Below are positions 22,801-34,173 of a stretch of DNA of 64,000 nucleotides, piece after piece. The stretch is from contig CM062381.1 of assembly GCA_031310005.1 (NCBI GenBank), positions 682,001-746,000 on the forward strand, given 5' to 3'. The notes beneath the pieces are model-generated. The model did not search any database. It was not told the origin of the DNA and saw only the letters and a program-made list of their open reading frames with translations. The stretch's first letter is position 1. Each line of letters begins with the position of its first letter. A program made the position numbers and the translations under genes. Source of the stretch: Dactylellina haptotyla. Its lineage: Eukaryota > Ascomycota > Orbiliomycetes > Orbiliales > Orbiliaceae.

Positions 22801-23719
22801 ACGGCTAGTAAATATTGGAATTGACGCCGCCGTGATAGCCGTGGCTTTCTCAATCTTATTCAGCCTTTAACAAAACCGAATCTGAACAACGAGAAGAACG
22901 AAGAATACTTGAAAATATTTCTTTCCCTTGGCCGCCGGGGAAAAGTCAGCCGCCGGGCTTGGTTTAAAAAGCGAATCGGTTCCCACCAAAAGTCCAACTC
23001 GCTTTTTCACACTCTAAAAAGGTCTCTCCGACTTGGCCTCCGATCTGGAGCTTCCTATCCGAAAGATAATCGATATCACGCATTATAGATCTCTGGGATC
23101 GATATTTGTCGACACCGAAAAGCTCCAAAGCATAACTAGCAGGGACAAGGCATCGGAAAGCCCGGTCGGATCGAATTATATCACCCTCGAATGCTGAATG
23201 GGTCTACAACTCCCGTGGCTGGCTTCTCCATTAACACCTAATCGACCACCGCCCAGCTGCTTACTGTGACTGTCAACCAGCTCCTCAGCTTGATCCAGTC
23301 CCTTGAAATTTTCCCTCTCAGCCCCAGCCCCAGCTGCAGCTTTGGCCGTTTGGAAATCACGCCAGCAAGATCCGGGTTGAGTTGCCAAGACATTAACAAA
23401 ACCGTCGCACACATACAAATCCAGTTGGTCTTTGTTCCCAGAACCAGGCTAACAGCAACCAAAGGACCGGTTTGCTGGGAAACCCAAAATCGCGCTTCGG
23501 AACCGCAATACCGAGCGAGGGAGCGAAAATTAGCAAGCGGAATCGAGGCCCTCTGATCATTTCCAGATTGGATATCCCGGCCACACTGTGTTTTCCCAGC
23601 GCCGAAGCCCATCCATCCCGCCGACGGCTTTAATGTGGCTGGTTCGAGTTGCTCGAGTGAGGTTAAAAACTTGAATGACGGCATCTGCGCCTTAAATTAA
23701 TTATATAAATGGTGGCATA
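19864..23719. other. 3.9-kb stretch without a supported gene
   Basis: Many short frames on both strands but none with family-like sequence, signal peptide or consistent splice structure. It contains a long T-run at about 21791-21806 and several T/A-rich tracts. A TATA-like TTATATAAAT at 23701-23710 sits just upstream of the zinc-cluster gene start. Confidence 0.45.
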
Positions 23720-24833
23720 ATGACGAGAGGGGTCGAGGATAAGAATATTTGCTTCCATTGCAGAAAGGACAAAAAGAAGGTATGTGAAAAATCCACGATC
23801 CGTTGGAGGATGTGCACTTGTGCTAGGCTGCAACCGCAAGCAAGGATATCCCCTTCGCTACCACGCAAGCATGGTTGGATAGGGATTGAATTTTAATCAA
23901 GCATCGCTCTCAAAATCATACAGGCACAAGTTTTGGAAAATGCTGACTGTTTGCGAATAATATAGTGTGTTAGAAAAGCAGACGAAGAAAATAGCTGCGA
24001 GCGATGTCAGCATTACAAATACGACTGTGTCCCAGCTGATAGTTATGGCGGCATACCACAACCTCTTTTCAAAAAGCAGCCGCGATGTACGCAGTGCAGA
24101 AAAGACCACAAAGTGGTACGTATACTAGAAAAATAAGGCTCAAGGAAAGGCGCTGTCGTGATACTAATCATATATTTTTATGTTATTATAGTGCCTGCCA
24201 TACGAAAGACAGCCCGGCCAGTCATGTAACCGATGTTCGGAGAAAGGACTGCCCTGCATAGCAGCGGCTCCTAATTCTGGTAGATCTTCTCGGCCGGACA
24301 CACCGAGTAGCAGGATGAGCTTTGACTACCCTACTCCTTACCAATCATCTTCCTCCTCCTCCATTACGGACAGCCCTTACCACCGGCCTGGAGGACACCA
24401 TTTGGAACACGGTTTGCAGAGAAGAGCGAGTCTGCATTCCTATACACCGCAATCTCAATCATATTACTCTGGTACAGCGAGCGGGCCGCTGACACCAACC
24501 ACACCGTATTACACTACCGATGCGTCTCGAAGACCGGACATGTCGAATTCCCGGACGTATCGTCCTCTCGCCCCGGCGCCCCATCCTTCTTCATCACTCT
24601 ATTCACCGGAGCCGATCCCTCCATATGCTTCCTCTATGGGAATGTACCCACCGCCGTTGAACCAAACATCCACTCCAATCTCACCGACACCGTCATATAT
24701 GTCCCTTGCGATGTCAAGTCCACCAACCTCTCCGCATGCTTCCCGAGCGAATCCTACCGACAGGATATCGGAGATAATGTCCATTAATAATCTTTTGGGT
24801 GAAGGAGAACGACAAAGACCTTCGTCAAACTAA
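23720..24833 (+). CDS. Zn(II)2Cys6 protein with two tandem binuclear zinc clusters
   Basis: Exons are 23720-23779, 23966-24115 and 24192-24833, giving 283 aa; all introns are phase 0. Cluster 1 has Cys 11, 14, 21, 31, 34 and 41 (C-x2-C-x6-C-x9-C-x2-C-x6-C). Cluster 2 has Cys 61, 64, 71, 82, 85 and 92 (C-x2-C-x6-C-x10-C-x2-C-x6-C). Both carry the CxxCRKDxK start and both are cut by an intron exactly before their third Cys. Corresponding first Cys residues are 50 apart. Residues 93-283 are Ser/Pro/Tyr-rich and disordered, and there is no fungal-specific transcription factor middle domain. The class binds CGG-containing DNA. The start is fixed because an upstream ATG (23709) hits a stop after three codons. 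Probably a small nuclear regulator. Confidence 0.88.
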
Positions 24834-25487
24834 ATCCCATTATTATAATTTATATTGCTTTGGTGAAGGGTTGACGTACCCTCGCTAATGTCCCTAGTCA
24901 CTATTTACTATCTGGAATTTATCTTTACAATACGAACTTGCGCGCTATAGTGGCTTTGAGATGCACTTATCTCCAAGCCTTTGAATCCTTCTATTGGAGT
25001 TACTCTGGGGTTTTCGTTTCAATATTTTCCTTTCCCCAATTTACTTTTCTTTATGTTTCCTTATACACATGTTATAGGTTCGGTTTCTTAGTTTTTGAGT
25101 TTCATTACATTTCCTTTGTCTATCCTCTCCGGAAGTAATAGCCTGCATTTGATTGTAAATACGGTGTTGGAGGTGCACTGTTCAGCAAGAATATACTACC
25201 GAGTCTTCCCCTTCACGACTAGAATTGTAGACGAAAACCTGTGAGGGGAAGAGCTCGCCATTGTATCTTCGGAGTACTAGTGTGCAATTCTTTTGATTAA
25301 TTAAACGATGTACAGATCTACCTGTTACAAACGAAACAAATATACAAACATAAGTTCAAGATATTGGAATATATTCTTTAACTTGTTTGATATCCAATCG
25401 ATTTAGGGTCGAAGGTGTGCAGTCTTGCATCATCGTTATTGGTTTATATAACTTTTAGAGCTGGAGAGTCCTGTGCTAAATCCCTTT
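24834..25487. other. Intergenic region, no gene seen
   Basis: T-rich 3' flank of the zinc-cluster gene, followed by the 3' flank of the minus-strand gene. No feature was recognised. Confidence 0.4.
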
Positions 25488-26134
25488 TTATATTAAGCCT
25501 TTCTCTCTTGCCGCTTCATCAAGCTTAGCCTTTGCCGAACCGATAATTACATCAATGAACTCAGGATGAAAGTCCCCCGAAGGCAGCGTGATAGGCTTGG
25601 TAACCGGTCCTGATGGCACGTTTCTCTCGACCCACACGGGGACTTGATCTCCGGATAGCGTTCCGCCAGCTGTTAGGTCGATCGAGTTTCTCATTTCCTC
25701 GTAGTCCTCGGCAGAAAACCCGCCGCCAACAGCGAGAAGCTTAGGAAACCGCTGGGCATCAGCTGGGCGGTCTATATTTGAACCAATGCCCGATGAAGGT
25801 GTCACGTATTCTCCGCGGAGAATGCGAGGGAGAGATTCCTTGACTTCCTCAACAGACAGCGCGAGATATGTTACTATAAATGGCAATTGATGTCCTGTCA
25901 ACATTGTGTGGATCGTATATATTAGGCGTACTGTGGGAAGAACTACTTACTATCGTATTGAGGGAGAAGTCGTTCTTGGACGACTTTTCCAACTTTTGGA
26001 GACCTCCCAGCTGTGAAAACAGGGATTGAGGTGTCTGATACTAACATTTTGGAGTATGAATGTCTAAGATTGACTTGCGGGATGAGTTGCGAATATATTG
26101 CTTTCGCTCTTCCTATGGCTTGTCGTCTTATCAT
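25488..26134 (-). CDS. Conserved-looking fungal protein of unknown function
   Basis: Two exons, 25951-26134 and 25488-25894, joined at GTAAGT...ACAG in phase 1, giving 196 aa. The first 30 residues are basic and amphipathic (MIRRQAIGRAKAIYSQ...), compatible with a mitochondrial presequence; translation could also start at Met30. The body contains VFTAGRSPKVGKVVQERL, a Leu-rich segment, LLAVGGGFSAEDYEEM, and an acidic/Lys-rich C-terminal helix. This looks like a Rossmann-type or similar small alpha/beta protein, but I cannot name the family. Confidence 0.6.
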
Positions 26135-26844
26135 GGCTGCTACCCGAGGGCTGGAAGGTAGTTTATATAATATTCTCGATTATTTAAGAAGCTGCAGTCG
26201 GTACTTAATCTGATTCCGCTACGGTGCCAACCGTATAGCTAGCTGTGGATACCTAATTCGGCTTGTGGGTCTTTTCCAAATATTGACCAAGTCAATCCTC
26301 GTGGCAATAAAAGTCGGGCCGACGTTGAACAGTGCCGTGAAAGGTCTAAATTGCCAAAATACGTAACGCAGAGGTCCAGCTATGCGGTCTCTCGGCCGGT
26401 AGTCGCATTTCTGATATCCAGAATTGGGGAATTTGGTTCTAGAATATATAACTGGGGTCGGTCCTGTCGGCCTTTGTCAGCAGCACCGAAGGACCCCTGA
26501 ATGGCCGGTCGTGAATGTGCCCGTGCCCCCGACAATGCGCCGTGAGGACACTGAAGCGCTTGAACATGACGTTATGGTATCTTGGCTTTCCAAAGGAATC
26601 CACCCGCATTGCTCTTCCTGGACGTTGCTTCAAAGAAGACCGTCAAGAGAGAAGGACGGTGGCAGGTGTTTGGTTGTGTTGACATCGGCGTCGGGGCTTG
26701 CACTGCGAGCTGGCTTACAACCCGGCAAGGTCAGCGACCTGCGTGACGTCGAAACACCCCACGCACGCAACAGGGACACCTCAACCTCATATTTTACACG
26801 TCGGATGCCGATAATGACTGGGCTGCTCAATACGCGGAGATCAG
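26135..26844. other. Divergent intergenic region upstream of ALG2
   Basis: Head-to-head spacer between the unknown minus-strand gene and ALG2. Chance frames reach into the start of ALG2 but show no protein character. Confidence 0.4.
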
Positions 26845-28526
26845 ATGGCTAAAGGAAAAAACATTGTCTTCGTCCACCCGGATCTCGGTATCGGCGGCGC
26901 TGAACGCCTGGTGGTCGACGCGGCGGTCGGGCTCCAGAACCAGGGACATCACGTTACCATATACACCTCGCATTGTGATCCCGCCCACTGCTTCGATGAG
27001 TGCCGTGATGGTCTGTAACTCCTGCTACGCTTACTCTGCGACTGTATTGCATCTATATTTTTACTCACGTTCTCTGTTGTGCTCGCAGGGACACTGAAAA
27101 TCGTGGTTCGCGGGAACTCTCTGTTCCCACCATCAATCCTCGGGCGCTTCTCTATCCTCTGCGCCATTCTCCGTCAAATTCACCTGACCTTCTCGCTTCT
27201 TCTCATCGATACATCTGTTTCGTCTTCGATAGACTACTTCTTCGTCGACCAGCTATCAGTTTGCATCCCGATCCTCCGATACTTCCTCCCCGACACCCGG
27301 ATTCTATTCTACTGCCATTTCCCGGATAAGCTCCTCGCTACGCGCAAGTCGCTGGTGAAATCGCTTTATCGGATTCCATTCGACTGGGTTGAAGGGTTTA
27401 CAACGGGTTTGGCGGATGATATCGTCGTCAATAGCAAGTTCACAGCTAGTGTGTTCAAACAGGCTTTCCCGAGAATAAATGTGGTACCGCGGGTAGTATA
27501 CCCGTGTGTGGATATTCATGAACCAGAGAAGACACAAAAGCTAGAAGGGGATACATATCCCTTTCTCGAGGGCAGTGATCGTAAGATTGTCTTATCGATA
27601 AATCGGTTTGAGAGGAAAAAGAACATCGGGCTCGTGGTGGAGGCTTTTGCAGGGTTGACAGAGGATAAGAGAACCAAAGCGAGATTGATTATTGCAGGTA
27701 TGTCTATCACGCTCTTTTGGAATTCCCTTTGATATAATTGCGCGTATTGATCAATATTACTAGGTGGTTACGACAATAGAGTCACGGAGAATGTGGACTA
27801 TCACACCGAGCTCGAAAAACTCTGCGACTCCTTGAATTTACGACACGCCACCTGCAGAAATTACATTTCGTCTTTAACAATACCGTCGGATATTGATGTT
27901 CTATTTCTTCCGTCAGTGCCATCGGCACTTAAAAGCTTTCTCTTACGAACTGCGAGTTTGCTTGCGTACACCCCGGAGAACGAACATTTTGGGATTGTAC
28001 CGCTTGAAGCGATGTTAGCAGGGGTATGTTGACGTGGCTGTGACTTATGCCCTTTGCTGGTAAATTTTATGCTTACAAAACGTGTCTATAGACACCTGTT
28101 CTGGCAACAAACACCGGAGGACCGCTGGAAACCGTCCTGGATAACGGCGAAACCGGTTGGTTACGGCCCCCAGAACCGTCTCAGTGGTGCAAGATATTGA
28201 ACACTGCCCTCTTCGAAATCGACGAGAACCAGCGTTCTGCGCTGGCGAAACGGGCGAAACGAAGGGTAGTAGATAATTTTAGTAAAGAGAGCATGGCGGC
28301 CGCCTTACAGAGGGAATACGATATTTTAGACGGGGTGAAGAGGAGAGAACTAGGGGTTCTCGAGATCATGATGCCCACTGTGGTAGGAACCGCAGTGGCC
28401 GTTGGGGTGCTGGTCGGCATTGGGAAGACGGATTGGGGTGTTTTGAGTGGGGTTATGGGGGGAATCGTGTATGCAAGCTTCGCGGGACTGAGCTTTGTGG
28501 CAAAACGTAAGCGAAGCAGGGTATGA
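26845..28526 (+). CDS. ALG2: Alpha-1,3/1,6-mannosyltransferase ALG2 (GT4)
   Basis: Exons are 26845-27010, 27089-27697, 27764-28023 and 28092-28526, giving 489 aa in continuous frame. The N-terminus [20 protein letters not shown] is the ALG2 signature. Also present are [19 protein letters not shown] for donor binding, and the GT4 E-x7-E motif in [11 protein letters not shown], followed by [17 protein letters not shown]-terminal hydrophobic pair (about 440-480) fits the ER-membrane anchor. The enzyme adds the second and third mannoses to Man1GlcNAc2-PP-dolichol on the cytosolic ER face in N-glycan assembly. Length fits fungal ALG2. In the middle exon, the segment [25 protein letters not shown] looks complete and no catalytic residue is missing. 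Confidence 0.95.
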
Positions 28527-31500
28527 GAAGCCCTCGTAAATTCGAACTGTCTTTACGAAAATCATACACCGAGTCTGGCCTCTTGAGCTCCCTAGATCTT
28601 CGAGGCTTCGGTTATCCCCTGGAAGTTTAGGTCTAGGGTTACGAAGATGGCAACGCTCGCTGTTACTGCAAGATCCGTGGCAAGGGAGCCTCGAATTAGA
28701 GAGAGGGCAAAGTGCTCATTGATGAATATATTAACATTTTGAGATTTTGTCAAAATACATTGGGTAATAGGATCTAGAAGAGTCATTTGAAGCCATACGG
28801 TTGCCAATGAAGCATTATATCTGTCGGGGGATTCCGATATTTTCTGACCCACGAGGATATTATTACTATATACAAAGACATTTCCAAACTTATCAATATG
28901 AATGCAAGGTACACCGGTGCCTAGGGCCCGACATGGCTCGGTAAATAAGTGCAGCGACACAGCCGTCCGGCGTTACGAGATACATGAGATAGGGTCTGGA
29001 ATCTAACAGGTCGACGGATAGATTGACCACCTGAAAATCTAGAGCGTCGTATTTTAACAGTGTTCCAAATAAAGTATCTTCGGAACTCATATCGAAACCA
29101 ATCTATAATGATACATTAATGGATATAAAGATGAGCTTTAAAAGTCGCTGGTGCGCAAAGACGGTGAGGTTGAATTTACCATTGGTGTAGTCCACTAGCT
29201 GTCGATGCCCCTGCCACGAGCTAACTTAAAATTATGTTCCGGATTAATTATCACTTGACTATCGCACACCATACGTGCATATCGATCCATCCCTGCCCAC
29301 CTTGCAGCTATCGGGTTGTATCTACCTTTCCATCGGACGAAACCCCATCCGCCTCATGATTATGATGCGTCGATAACATCTTTCTAGAACAGGTGAAGCG
29401 TCTACAAACGCCAAGAGTTGGTCAGACGACTTTTAACCGCTAGAAAAACGGGAAACTGCTTCACGTCCTCTTATCTGAACCCGTATTCTCTAACGAAATT
29501 ATGTGACTAAATATATAAAACGGGAATCATGTTGCGACAAGACTGAGCAGCCTCGGTTTTTTCTACTCGTGCGTGTTGCTTGGCTTCTGCAAGATGGATT
29601 TCGTGCAGGCATACCCCGTGATCAAAAAAATTAAAGGATTTTGCCTTGGCTGTTTCCCCGTGAAGGTTATTGGAGCATCTGTTTGGTTCAATTGATATGG
29701 GTTGAATGATTCGTTCCGGACTAGATATTGATCGGCTTCGTTCATCCGCCCAAGCTGAATGAAACCTATTCGATATAAAGTGGAACCGCTGCAGTTGCTT
29801 GGGGCTTAACGAGAGGACTTGATTCGCGAATGAATTGGAGATCAATATCATCCATGGTTGTCCTGAAAATCATTCCAGAAGAGGAGTTTACAATAATAGG
29901 CTACACCGCTGCACGGCTGCGTTCTTCATGCTGCATGCGGAGACCCCATTGGACGACTCGCACCAGTCGGCCAAGGCCTAGAAGTATCGAGAGGTGTCAA
30001 ACCCCGCTGGGCCTTACTCGCACATGTCGACGATAAGGGCGGACATTCCTCAGCAGGTCCCCTTGCAGCCTGGTCGGAGAGGCTAAAGCTTGTTCGTCGG
30101 GAGACTCCAATCAGGAACCCCAGCGCGCTGCAAGCCAGCCCATCCGCCAGGAACAGGGGCACTCAAGGGTCTCGCTTGGCATTTCAGGCAGAGCATCACG
30201 CAAACCCGTTTTTTATCCCAAATGCAGAAACTGCGAACTGGGAATCGCGGTCAGATCCTATATATATGCGGCAGGTACGAGATCGACGAGTATAGATGGA
30301 ACGGGAGAGCGGCAAACGAGTGTGAACATCAGCGTGTTAACAGTGGTTGCGGCCGAATCATTCCATGGTGGTGAGCAGGAATCTCGAGGTCGAATGCAGC
30401 GGGAATGGGCAAATTCGGGGCGCCCACAACAAACTCGTCCGTCCGATATCGTGGAAATGCAACACAACGAGACTCGGACGCTTTGCCACGCAGTCCGAAT
30501 CCGACGTCCACTTTCCTAATTGACGCTGGACTCCAAGTTTATCTTATCCACGGCCGCCTAACTGGAATCGCCGTGCCGTGCTCTTGTCACCTTTTACATA
30601 ACCGTCAATTGATCGATAAGGCTAGTGGGCTTGTCGAATCCAATCGATTGGCTTGAGCATTCCAGCGATCCTACGGGGGATGCTTCGCTTGATGGCGTTC
30701 TGAACCATGGCCCCTCATATGCCATATGCGTTATCATATGGCATGGTGATAGGATCGATTGACTGGAGATATCCGTCTCCACCTTGGTAAACTTGTAACA
30801 ACCGAGCCGGATGACCAAAAACAACAACAAAAGAGGATAAAGCGTATTATAGTACTAAATAAGAAAAACGGATTATAGGTTCATCCGACAGAGCTGTGTA
30901 CACGAGTTATTGCGGGCCGCTATACATGTATACACTCGTAACTTGCTGCTGCCTGCCACGAGGCTTATGACTTGTGAACAAGCACGGCCATACTCACAAT
31001 TCGAACCTTCTCCAACTTGGTCTCTTGCATATTTTCTGTGCGACCGGAATGTCAATGTTTCAATAGATTGCACTAGTTGTGGGTCGGCCGTATCTCCGTC
31101 GAAGCCTCCACTTTGCTCGATTCTTTATTATTCTTCTGCATGCTATGGACATATACATACACAACTGCATGTCTTAGCTTGCTGCAGCTTGCAGATGACC
31201 CACATGATCAGGGGTTGTATTATTGACGGCTGGGAATAATGGTATCCACTATCTTTCGACTATTTTGCTTCTTTTTCATATGGTTTCGTTTCCGCTGGAA
31301 AACTCACAGGCAAACAACATCGGGTAAGGATATGCACCACACCGGATGACAATGAGCTTTGTAGATGTTTCTCTGTTTCGCAGGACGGCCTGTCAGGAAG
31401 TGGGGAGCAAATCAAGACATCTAGCGCACCTCTGCGATTTCAATAGTTATCTAACGGGCCCATCTCGAAGTATAAAACCCCCTCGATCTCACCTCCAGAA

Positions 31501-31628
31501 TGACGAATATCCACCAGCAGCATCCAGCTCGAGATCACCGCATCTAGTAGCAATCGCATCAGCACTAGCCTCAACCGATATACATTCTCTCTATATACCT
31601 ACAAATAAACTTTCTTCATACATTCAAG
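28527..31628. other. 3.1-kb stretch without a supported gene
   Basis: Two overlapping minus-strand frames at about 28592-29090 have somewhat protein-like composition but no start, splice or family support. The rest holds only short frames. A 10-bp perfect inverted repeat is present at 30719-30744. The last roughly 200 bases are the promoter of the M43 protease gene. Confidence 0.4.
30719..30744. repeat. Perfect 10-bp inverted repeat with 6-nt loop
   Basis: ATGCCATATG and its exact reverse complement CATATGGCAT are separated by CGTTAT. No T-run follows. It could be a protein-binding palindrome or chance. Confidence 0.5.
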
Positions 31629-32831
31629 ATGCGATCCATTCTCATGGCCCTCCCCTTCTTGGCGCTCGTCGTCGACGCCAGAAAGTGCGGTAACGAACAT
31701 ATCCCATCCGGTGTCCAAGCTGCTGCGAACTACTTCGCCAAGATGGACAAGGTTGCCGATGCTCGCACTATCCAAGCCGTGGCTGAGCGAACCTTGGTCA
31801 TTGATACCTACTTCCACATCATCTCTTCGGATAGCACTGAGGCTGGTGGAAACCTTCCCCAGAACAAAGTTGACGATCAGGTACGCTTCAACATAAACCT
31901 CCAGTAAAAAGATTAAGGATGGCAGCTAACTTTGTTATCTAGCTTGCTGCTCTTAACCGTGACTACAAGGACACCGGCATCAGCTTCAACTTGAAGGGAA
32001 CAACACGCACCGTCAACGCTGAGTGGGCCACATTCAGCGTTGATAACGATAGCAACGACGTCGAATACACCATGAAGAAGGCTTTGAGACAGGGCAGCTA
32101 CGCTGCTTTGAACGTCTACTACCGTCCTCTTGGAGATGGTCTTTTGGGTACGCTCTTACAATCTCCAGACATAAGATATCTGAAATTTCTAACACCGGCT
32201 TGTAGGAATTTGCGTCTTCCCAGAGGACGTCACTCCAGGTGACCGTACCTTCATCCTCGACGGCTGCCAAGTGCTCAGCGGCAGTGTCCCCAACGGTGGT
32301 GTCGCCAACTACGAAGAGGGCAAGACCGCCACCCACGAAATCGGCCACTGGCTCGGTCTCTTCCACACCTTCCAGGGTGGCTGTGCTTCCGCTGCCACTG
32401 GTGGTGATGGTGTCGCTGATACCCCAGCTCAAAAGTCCCCCACCAACGGCTGCCCCAACCCCAACCCAGATACCTGCACTGGCACCCAATTCCCAGGCGT
32501 CGACCCAATCCACAACTTCATGGACTACAGCTACGACGAGTGCATGTTCGAGTTCTCTGCTGGCCAAACCAAGCGTATCTTCGACTTCTGGGATCAATAC
32601 CGTGCCTCCTCTGCTGGAGAGCCAGGTCCAGACCCAGTCACCACCACCAAGGTCATCACCACCACCAAGGTCGTCACCACAACCAGACCAGTCACCACCA
32701 CAAAGACCACTACCACCAAGACTACCACCACAAAGACCACCAAGACTACCACCAAGACTACCAAGACTACCACCACTCCAAAGGCCACCCCAACCGACTG
32801 GTGGTGCGACATCTTCCCAGAATGGTGCTAA
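31629..32831 (+). CDS. Secreted M43 (pappalysin-like) metalloprotease with Thr/Lys-rich tail
   Basis: Exons are 31629-31880, 31943-32147 and 32206-32831, giving 360 aa. A signal peptide is at 1 to about 17. The zinc site HEIGHWLGLFH gives His196, Glu197, His200 and His206, and the Met-turn Met is at 258 (NFMDYSYDEC). Cysteines around the active site fit the disulfides of fungal extracellular M43 proteases. The region before the domain (about 18-70) is a likely propeptide. The C-terminal 60 residues are almost pure Thr/Lys repeats (DNA about 32638-32790), probably O-glycosylated, ending in a short WWCDIFPEWC cap. Family members degrade extracellular proteins during nutrition or infection. The tail could serve as a cell-wall or chitin-proximal linker; that is inference. 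Confidence 0.93.
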
Positions 32832-33431
32832 ATTATCTCAGGTCCCTCCACTTAGCCTCGATATTACCCATAAAATAGCGAGAGCAGGAGTATACCACGA
32901 GTAACAAACATCCCAAGATACCCCCCAGTATTGATTACGACTATATATGCACATATATACCCAACCAAAGATACCAGATACCAGATACCCAAACATTTAT
33001 GTTTATTTTTGTCTTTTCCAAATTCTTGATACCCTATTCTTTGTCCCCGATTTCATTTTTTATACCAAGCCTGCGTTTCCTTTCTGTTCAGATATCCTTC
33101 TGTATCCCCAATTGTACAAAGAAACTTGTATACTCTAGCTGTATATAGTGCGACTGATGTGAAGCCATATTTCACTGTCTGTACAAAATATTACATACAT
33201 TATCCCCTATACACAACCGAGAAACCATCGTAGCACCGTAGAATCTAGAGATCAACAGAGAGTCGTTGACTTGAGCTGTATATGTGTTCCTGTGTTGCTT
33301 GTTGTAGACGCCTAGCTTGATAAAGAACCGACAGGTAGCCAATCACAATGACAAAAGGTGCCTCCTTTGGGCAACAGCACCTCAGTCTTGACTCTAGACG
33401 GACCAGTTGGCGGATTCTTCACAAGTTCTGA
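32832..33431. other. 3' flank of the M43 gene, no gene seen
   Basis: Pyrimidine-rich 3' UTR-like sequence with a short AGATACC repeat (about 32970-32990). Nothing else was recognised before the tRNA. Confidence 0.4.
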
Positions 33432-33505
33432 GGTTTCATGGTGTAGTTGGTTATCACGCGACCTTAACACGGTCGAGGTCTTGAGTTCGATCCTCAATGA
33501 AATCA
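33432..33505 (+). tRNA. tRNA-Val (anticodon AAC)
   Basis: Full cloverleaf read from sequence. The 7-bp acceptor stem is GGTTTCA/TGAAATC with one G-T pair. The D arm is GTG...CAC. The anticodon stem CGACC/GGTCG encloses the loop TTAACAC, giving anticodon AAC. The variable loop is AGGTC, and the T stem is TTGAG/CTCAA with loop TTCGATC. The discriminator is A at 33505, and CCA is not encoded. There is no intron. A T-rich run follows at about 33511-33520, consistent with Pol III termination. Confidence 0.93.
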
Positions 33506-34173
33506 TTAAATTTTTCTTTTGCTAAACGCACCTTTCGTTTTACCTACAATTGAGGCACGGTACCGGCAATTGGCTGTGCTAATTATCTTTTGCGACCGAG
33601 TTTGTTTTGATAATTCTGTGCATGGCTTTCGGCTGTTTCCTCATTGATGACTGTATAAATAACCTCGGAATGCGTTGTGCTATAATTTTTAACGTAACCT
33701 GGCTAGGAAGAAGGAAGAAAGGCAATGGTGTTTCTCCTGGGAAGCAAATAAATGTATATTCCAAATTAGTGTTAAATTGGTATTTAAAAGTTCTTGAATT
33801 AATATATAATGTCTATCAAAGTAGAATTACAACGCTAGTTTTGAGGATGGTTAGCACTAGGAGGATTGGCCAAATATCGCGCAATTCAAAGTTCCAAGTA
33901 TACCGGCGCATTGAAGGACTTATCCGTATGAATTCTATAAACAATAGTTCATCTAGAGTTGAAATTAAGAAAAGGTGCTTCTAAGGAAACAGGCAAATGA
34001 ATTTTCATCCGCAACCACCTGTGAGTTGACAAGGACCATGAATACCTCATGTAAGACTTGAATGGAACGCAATCGGGTGAGTAAAACAAGAGCGGTTGTC
34101 ATTCGGAATAAGAGAGTATTTAAGAATGCTGAACATCCATGCCTAAGAGTGAGTATGAGCCTGTATTTATGAC
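33506..34173. other. AT-rich spacer after the tRNA, no gene seen
   Basis: A 125-codon frame at 33607-33984 exists but has AT-driven composition and no family-like features. Nothing else was recognised. Confidence 0.4.

Noticed and set aside
23238-23684. 148-codon minus-strand frame upstream of the tandem zinc-cluster gene.
   Set aside because: No signal peptide, domain or splice support; probably chance in a balanced-composition stretch.
26424-26852. 142-codon plus-strand frame ending inside ALG2.
   Set aside because: It runs out of frame into the ALG2 start and has no protein character; it lies in the divergent promoter region.
28592-29090. Two overlapping minus-strand frames (about 65 and 122 codons) with mildly protein-like composition.
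   Set aside because: No splice junction joins them convincingly, the longer one lacks an ATG at its start, and no family features were seen.
33607-33984. 125-codon plus-strand frame after the tRNA.
   Set aside because: AT-driven composition with no start context, domain or neighbour support.
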